Below are positions 7,111-9,919 of a DNA stretch of 9,919 bases, one piece after another. The notes below the pieces were generated by a model. It worked only from the letters and a program-made list of their open reading frames with translations, did not search any database and had not been told where the DNA came from. Source of the DNA: Bacteroidota bacterium (GTDB lineage Bacteria > Bacteroidota > Bacteroidia > Bacteroidales > Marinifilaceae). The position numbers and the translations under genes are program-made. Each line of letters starts with the position of its first letter. The first letter of the stretch is position 1. The stretch is from contig JAEXFF010000231.1 in the NCBI GenBank assembly GCA_023400335.1, positions 1-9,919 on the forward strand, given 5' to 3'.

Positions 7111-7289
7111 CTGAAAGCCGGAAAAAAGAATACTCAGCATTCGCTGATCAATGAAACTAAAATTCCGTACTTATCAAGTAAGGGAAATCCAAAATTCATC
7201 GGTCAGCGAATTAGAAAGTCATACGAATCCGGCTCCAAACACCGGAACCGAAAAGAGAGGTATCTTTCCGGATGGATACCGGCTTTCAG
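7111..7289. repeat. Outer 11-bp inverted repeat bounding a 179-bp segment
   Basis: CTGAAAGCCGG (7111-7121) is repeated as its perfect reverse complement CCGGCTTTCAG (7279-7289). The 157 bases between contain the 16-base stem and a smaller hairpin. No matching target-site duplication is evident in the bases just outside (AAAAACA on the left, CTTTCC on the right), so a transposed element is not demonstrated. Confidence 0.45.
7140..7210 (+). repeat. 16-base imperfect inverted repeat, candidate RNA stem-loop
   Basis: Bases 7140-7155 pair with 7195-7210: 14 Watson-Crick pairs, one T-G pair that is a wobble in plus-strand RNA, and one A-C mismatch. One further A-T pair (7139 with 7211) extends the stem. 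Inside it, TTCC (7163-7166) can pair with GGAA (7183-7186), and TACTT (7168-7172) with AAGTA (7176-7180) around a three-base loop. The nested fold suggests a plus-strand RNA structure, possibly in the lipoprotein mRNA 3' region or as a separate transcript. No family is recognised. Confidence 0.5.
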
Positions 7290-7330
7290 CTTTCCTTAAC
7301 GAGCCCTAAGACGCTTATTAAGTAAAAAAC

Positions 7331-7822
7331 TTACAGAATTTCTCTCGCGATCCAGGCACAAGCCTCAGCATCTGCTAAAGCATGGTGATGGTTCAACAAA
7401 TCGTAACCGCAGCTGGCAGCAACCGTCTGAAGCTGATAATTCACAAGTCCTTTTATTTTTTTCCGGGCAAGCCGATAGGTACAAAAAAATGTATAACCGG
7501 GATAAGACATTTCAAAAAGGGCATGTACAGCTTTGAGACATCCTTCGTCAAAAATACTATTATGAGCCACCAAAGGCATTCCTTTGATCATAGGGACAAT
7601 TTCTCTCCATACAGTAGGAAATTCCGGAGCATCTTCCGTATCTGCCCGGGTTAAACCATGAATCAGTGTATTCCGGCGAGAATAAAAATCAGGCCGGGGA
7701 TGGATTAAACTATAAAACTTATCCACTATCTCTCTTCCTTCCACGACTACGACTCCCACCGCACAAACACTGGTACTCTGCCAGTTAGCCGTCTCAAAAT
7801 CAATCGCCGCAAATTTGTCCAT
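7331..7822 (-). CDS. DEDDh 3'-5' exonuclease (DnaQ-like, stand-alone)
   Basis: This 163-residue protein is one exonuclease domain of the RNase T/DnaQ (DEDDh) type, which cleaves DNA or RNA 3' ends with two metal ions. ExoI is AIDFETA with Asp8 and Glu10. ExoII is VAHNSIFDEG with Asp92. ExoIII is HHALADAEA with His146 and Asp151. All five catalytic residues are present. Length is near the minimum for the fold, and there is no polymerase, UvrC-like or BRCT part. Homologues are often labelled DNA polymerase III epsilon, but short free-standing forms like this are not shown to be polymerase subunits; the substrate is unknown. The ATG at 7822 lies two bases after the stop of the upstream sensor kinase gene on the same strand, so the two are almost certainly cotranscribed. 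Codon 1 follows the short leader directly, with no Shine-Dalgarno. Confidence 0.92.
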   Translation of the reverse strand: MDKFAAIDFETANWQSTSVCAVGVVVVEGREIVDKFYSLIHPRPDFYSRRNTLIHGLTRADTEDAPEFPTVWREIVPMIKGMPLVAHNSIFDEGCLKAVHALFEMSYPGYTFFCTYRLARKKIKGLVNYQLQTVAASCGYDLLNHHHALADAEACAWIAREIL

Positions 7823-7824
7823 TT

Positions 7825-9919
7825 TTAAGATGATTTATTTTCTTTAATTGGCAATGTAAACCAAAAAGTAGTGCCTTTTCCCAAAGCTGAAATCAGTCCT
7901 ATCTGTCCTCCCAAATTTTTTACAATGCTTTCACAAAGCGGAAGTCCCAAACCGGAACCTTGAGCAAAGGTATTGATTTTTACAAAACGACGGAAAATAT
8001 TTTCCTGTTCTTTCTCCTCTATACCGCATCCTGTATCTGTAACATAAAAATAGTAACAGTCTTCCTTACGCCTGTAGCCTAAAGTGATACTCCCCTTTTC
8101 TGTAAATTTCAAGGCATTAGAAAGCAGATGTAATAAAATTTGCCGGAGCCTTGACGCATCAGTATAAAAAATGCCATCCTCTTCTTTTTCCGGCCAATAT
8201 ATTTTTAAAGACTTTTGCTTTGCCTCTTTTTCGATACAACTTATTACTTGCCGGTACACCTCATTGAGGTCCGTATCCGAAACGATAAACTTCCCTCTCC
8301 CTGCATCAATTTTGGACAAATCTAAAATATCAGTAATCAATCCCATCAGTGTCTCACTGTTCCGGCGGACAATATTCCCCAGTTCTATACGATCGGCTTC
8401 TTCTTCATTATTGACCAATAAACTACAAAAACCGACAATTGCATTCAAAGGAGTCCGGATTTCATGACTGATATTAGCTAAAAATTCTTCCTTTTCCCGG
8501 TTAGCTTCCTCGGCCCTATCCTTCGCTTCCATTAACTCAATCTCCGTCTCTTTTTGCTGATCTACATTAAAATTTAATTCCACAAGCATCGTTTTCTTGT
8601 CCTGTGGATTATGTTCATAACAAAAAAAGAACTGTCGGATCCAGTGTACTTTCCCATCAGCAGAAATCACCTGAACATCTCCCAAACAATCCGTAGAAAT
8701 ACCCTTCTGAATCTGCCGGCGGCTACCAATCAGAAATTCCCTCCCTTCCGGAAAGACATTGTGGTAGTCCGGAGCAATCCTGTCTTTTACCGGTTCATTG
8801 AGATTTTTATACCAGGCCCGGCTTGCAAATCCTTTACCACTCTCCGGGTCATAACAGGCAATTCCTACCTCGGTAAAATCCGATGCAAAATGAAACAAAT
8901 TTTCAAAACGTTCTCTTTCTTCCCTCTCTTTGGCCTCCAGGGTTTTATTTGCAATGATTGCAATATAACAGGAGGACTTATAATTTACACCGATTAAAGG
9001 TTTTACAATCAATTCAAAAACAGTATTATTTTCAAAGTCCTGCAGGGACAAACTTTTCAGTAAATTCGCAGAAACCTCACAACTTACGGTCTTACCGTCT
9101 TTCAATTGCTTTTTTTGAGCTTCATCCAGGAAATTATACTGAAAAATATGAGTCGGCAAAATATGCTGGAAGGAAGTTTTCAAAGAAGAATGCTGACCGT
9201 CCACAAGTCTTCCGAGCTTACAGCCTTCTCTGTCGTACAAAGCAAAGTCGATCGGCAGATGAGCATATATCAATTGTAGTTCATCATACAACTGCTTATA
9301 CTCCATAAAAGAATGTCTCAATTGCCTTAAATGACGATGGCGGCGAACGATCAGAATGGTCATACCGCTAATCAAAGCCAGTAAAATAGCGCTTAAAACA
9401 ATTCTTTTTTCATTTTTTTCATAAAAAGTGAGAGGAATATTCTCCCTTACGACATTTTTTAAAAAATGGGTTCTGGAATCTAATCCGTATTTTAATACAG
9501 CAGTCTGATTTAAATGATAACTTCCGCCTTTTATATATTGCAATGGAATATCTTTCACAGATTCTCCGGCCAAAATCCGATCCAGAATAACAAGTGTCTG
9601 ATCGGTATATTCCTCGGGCGAATAATAATATCCCCCTACAATCCGGGTATTTTTCCAGTTCCGGTAAGTTAACGAAAATACAGGAACCTTGCTATTCCGG
9701 AATAACGAATCAATCTGCAAATAAGTATAACGGCTATAACGGCTTCCCAGATCCCAGGCATAAGTCAGGTAAACTTCCCCTTTTTTTGCCGCCAGCATTT
9801 CCTCAAAAACCGTATCAATGTTCATCCAATTATTGTACTTTACAGAAAAACGGATATCCGGATCAAAATTGGCCATCTCTTTTTCCAGCTGATGGGCTAT
9901 ATACTCTGTAGCGTAATAC
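7825..9919 (-). CDS. Membrane sensor histidine kinase with periplasmic binding-like domain (5' end missing)
   Basis: The frame stays open through the right window edge, so at least 697 residues are visible and the true N-terminus lies outside; positions below count from the internal Met at 9876. Residues before about 157 resemble the C-terminal half of a periplasmic ABC-substrate-binding-like sensor (for example VPVFSLTYRNWKNTRIVGGYY). One membrane helix is at 159-177. Two PAS-like regions follow (about 195-312 and 325-440), the second with ADGKVHWIRQFFF. A short coiled coil leads to the HisKA domain, with phospho-acceptor His471 in ANISHEIRTPLNAI. The HATPase domain has the N box Asn587, G1 DTGCGI from Asp614, an F box near FRRF and G2 GSGLGLPLCES; it ends at residue 683 with no receiver domain. 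This is a complete kinase core that senses a periplasmic signal and phosphorylates an unknown separate response regulator. The exonuclease gene follows directly in the same operon. Confidence 0.92.
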   Translation of the reverse strand, partial: YYATEYIAHQLEKEMANFDPDIRFSVKYNNWMNIDTVFEEMLAAKKGEVYLTYAWDLGSRYSRYTYLQIDSLFRNSKVPVFSLTYRNWKNTRIVGGYYYSPEEYTDQTLVILDRILAGESVKDIPLQYIKGGSYHLNQTAVLKYGLDSRTHFLKNVVRENIPLTFYEKNEKRIVLSAILLALISGMTILIVRRHRHLRQLRHSFMEYKQLYDELQLIYAHLPIDFALYDREGCKLGRLVDGQHSSLKTSFQHILPTHIFQYNFLDEAQKKQLKDGKTVSCEVSANLLKSLSLQDFENNTVFELIVKPLIGVNYKSSCYIAIIANKTLEAKEREERERFENLFHFASDFTEVGIACYDPESGKGFASRAWYKNLNEPVKDRIAPDYHNVFPEGREFLIGSRRQIQKGISTDCLGDVQVISADGKVHWIRQFFFCYEHNPQDKKTMLVELNFNVDQQKETEIELMEAKDRAEEANREKEEFLANISHEIRTPLNAIVGFCSLLVNNEEEADRIELGNIVRRNSETLMGLITDILDLSKIDAGRGKFIVSDTDLNEVYRQVISCIEKEAKQKSLKIYWPEKEEDGIFYTDASRLRQILLHLLSNALKFTEKGSITLGYRRKEDCYYFYVTDTGCGIEEKEQENIFRRFVKINTFAQGSGLGLPLCESIVKNLGGQIGLISALGKGTTFWFTLPIKENKSS

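Larger units (their letters stand above)
7062..7330. other. Inverted-repeat-rich convergent spacer
   Basis: These 269 bases lie between the stops of the plus-strand lipoprotein gene and the minus-strand exonuclease gene. They hold at least five inverted repeats in order: CCTG-AAA-CAGG (7069-7079), TCAGAA-TTCG-TTCTGA (7081-7096), an outer 11-bp pair (7111-7121 with 7279-7289), an inner 16-base pair (7140-7155 with 7195-7210), and GGTATC/GATACC (7259-7264 with 7275-7280). None is followed by a clear T-run. One plus frame is open for 81 codons (7054-7296) but has no ATG, GTG or TTG. The stretch may be a structured RNA, a folded 3' region serving both genes, or a decayed small element. Confidence 0.5.

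Noticed and set aside
7111..7289. Retron-type msr-msd RNA suggested by outer repeats around an inner long hairpin
   Set aside because: There is no reverse transcriptase gene in the window, and both flanking genes are unrelated to retrons.
7054..7299. 81-codon open plus frame after the lipoprotein gene, ending at TAA 7297-7299
   Set aside because: It contains no ATG, GTG or TTG, resembles no family I know, and crosses several inverted repeats; a TAA at 7051-7053 blocks simple fusion with the lipoprotein frame.
7319..7333. TAAGT-AAAAA-ACTTA hairpin at the exonuclease stop as a terminator
   Set aside because: The stem is five AT-rich pairs, includes the stop codon, and has no T-run after it on the minus strand.
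9874..9876. ATG as the true start of the sensor kinase
   Set aside because: The frame is open for at least 14 more codons to the window edge, and the protein would lack a signal sequence and the first half of its periplasmic domain.
8171..9911. Several plus-strand open frames of about 100 codons opposite the kinase gene
   Set aside because: They are antisense to a well-supported kinase with all its motifs, and their translations show no family features.

Overview
The window looks like a chromosomal stretch from an AT-rich (roughly 40% GC) member of the Bacteroidota, most likely order Bacteroidales. The support is the protein families: a DUF3810 membrane protein, a tandem PepSY-like lipoprotein, a Bro-N/DinD-type protein and a sensor kinase with a substrate-binding-protein-like periplasmic part. 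Start codons mostly lack a Shine-Dalgarno sequence, and a few upstream regions fit the Bacteroides-type promoter (TTG, about 20 bp, TAnnTTTG). I cannot name the genus. No rRNA, tRNA, CRISPR array, transposase or integrase was seen.

Layout, left to right. Bases 1-66 may be the tail of a plus-strand gene. At 74-820 (minus) is a Fic-fold protein that has lost both its catalytic motif and its autoinhibitory motif. At 1103-1723 (plus) is a cytidylate-kinase-like P-loop protein. It converges on a Bro-N/DinD-like protein at 1736-2590 (minus). At 2722-3549 (minus) is a lipoprotein with two PepSY-like modules, divergent from a DUF3810 membrane protein with an HEAAH motif at 3775-4890 (plus). The DUF3810 gene overlaps tail-to-tail by 130 bp with a HAD sugar-phosphatase/phosphoglucomutase-type gene at 4761-5537 (minus). 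A divergent spacer of about 400 bp follows, then a lipoprotein with a multipass membrane domain at 5946-7061 (plus). Next is a 269-bp spacer rich in inverted repeats (7062-7330). The last two genes form a minus-strand pair: a DEDDh 3'-5' exonuclease (7331-7822) directly downstream of a sensor histidine kinase (7825 to the window end, 5' end missing).

Most genes are single transcription units in alternating orientation, so there is little sign of one shared pathway. The only tight operon is kinase plus exonuclease, with two bases between stop and start. The points most worth a second look are the Fic pseudoenzyme, the 130-bp convergent overlap in which each protein's C-terminal tail is encoded opposite the other's, and the nested inverted repeats at 7062-7330, which could be a structured RNA or a small decayed element. 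I found no convincing complete new defence or mobile system.
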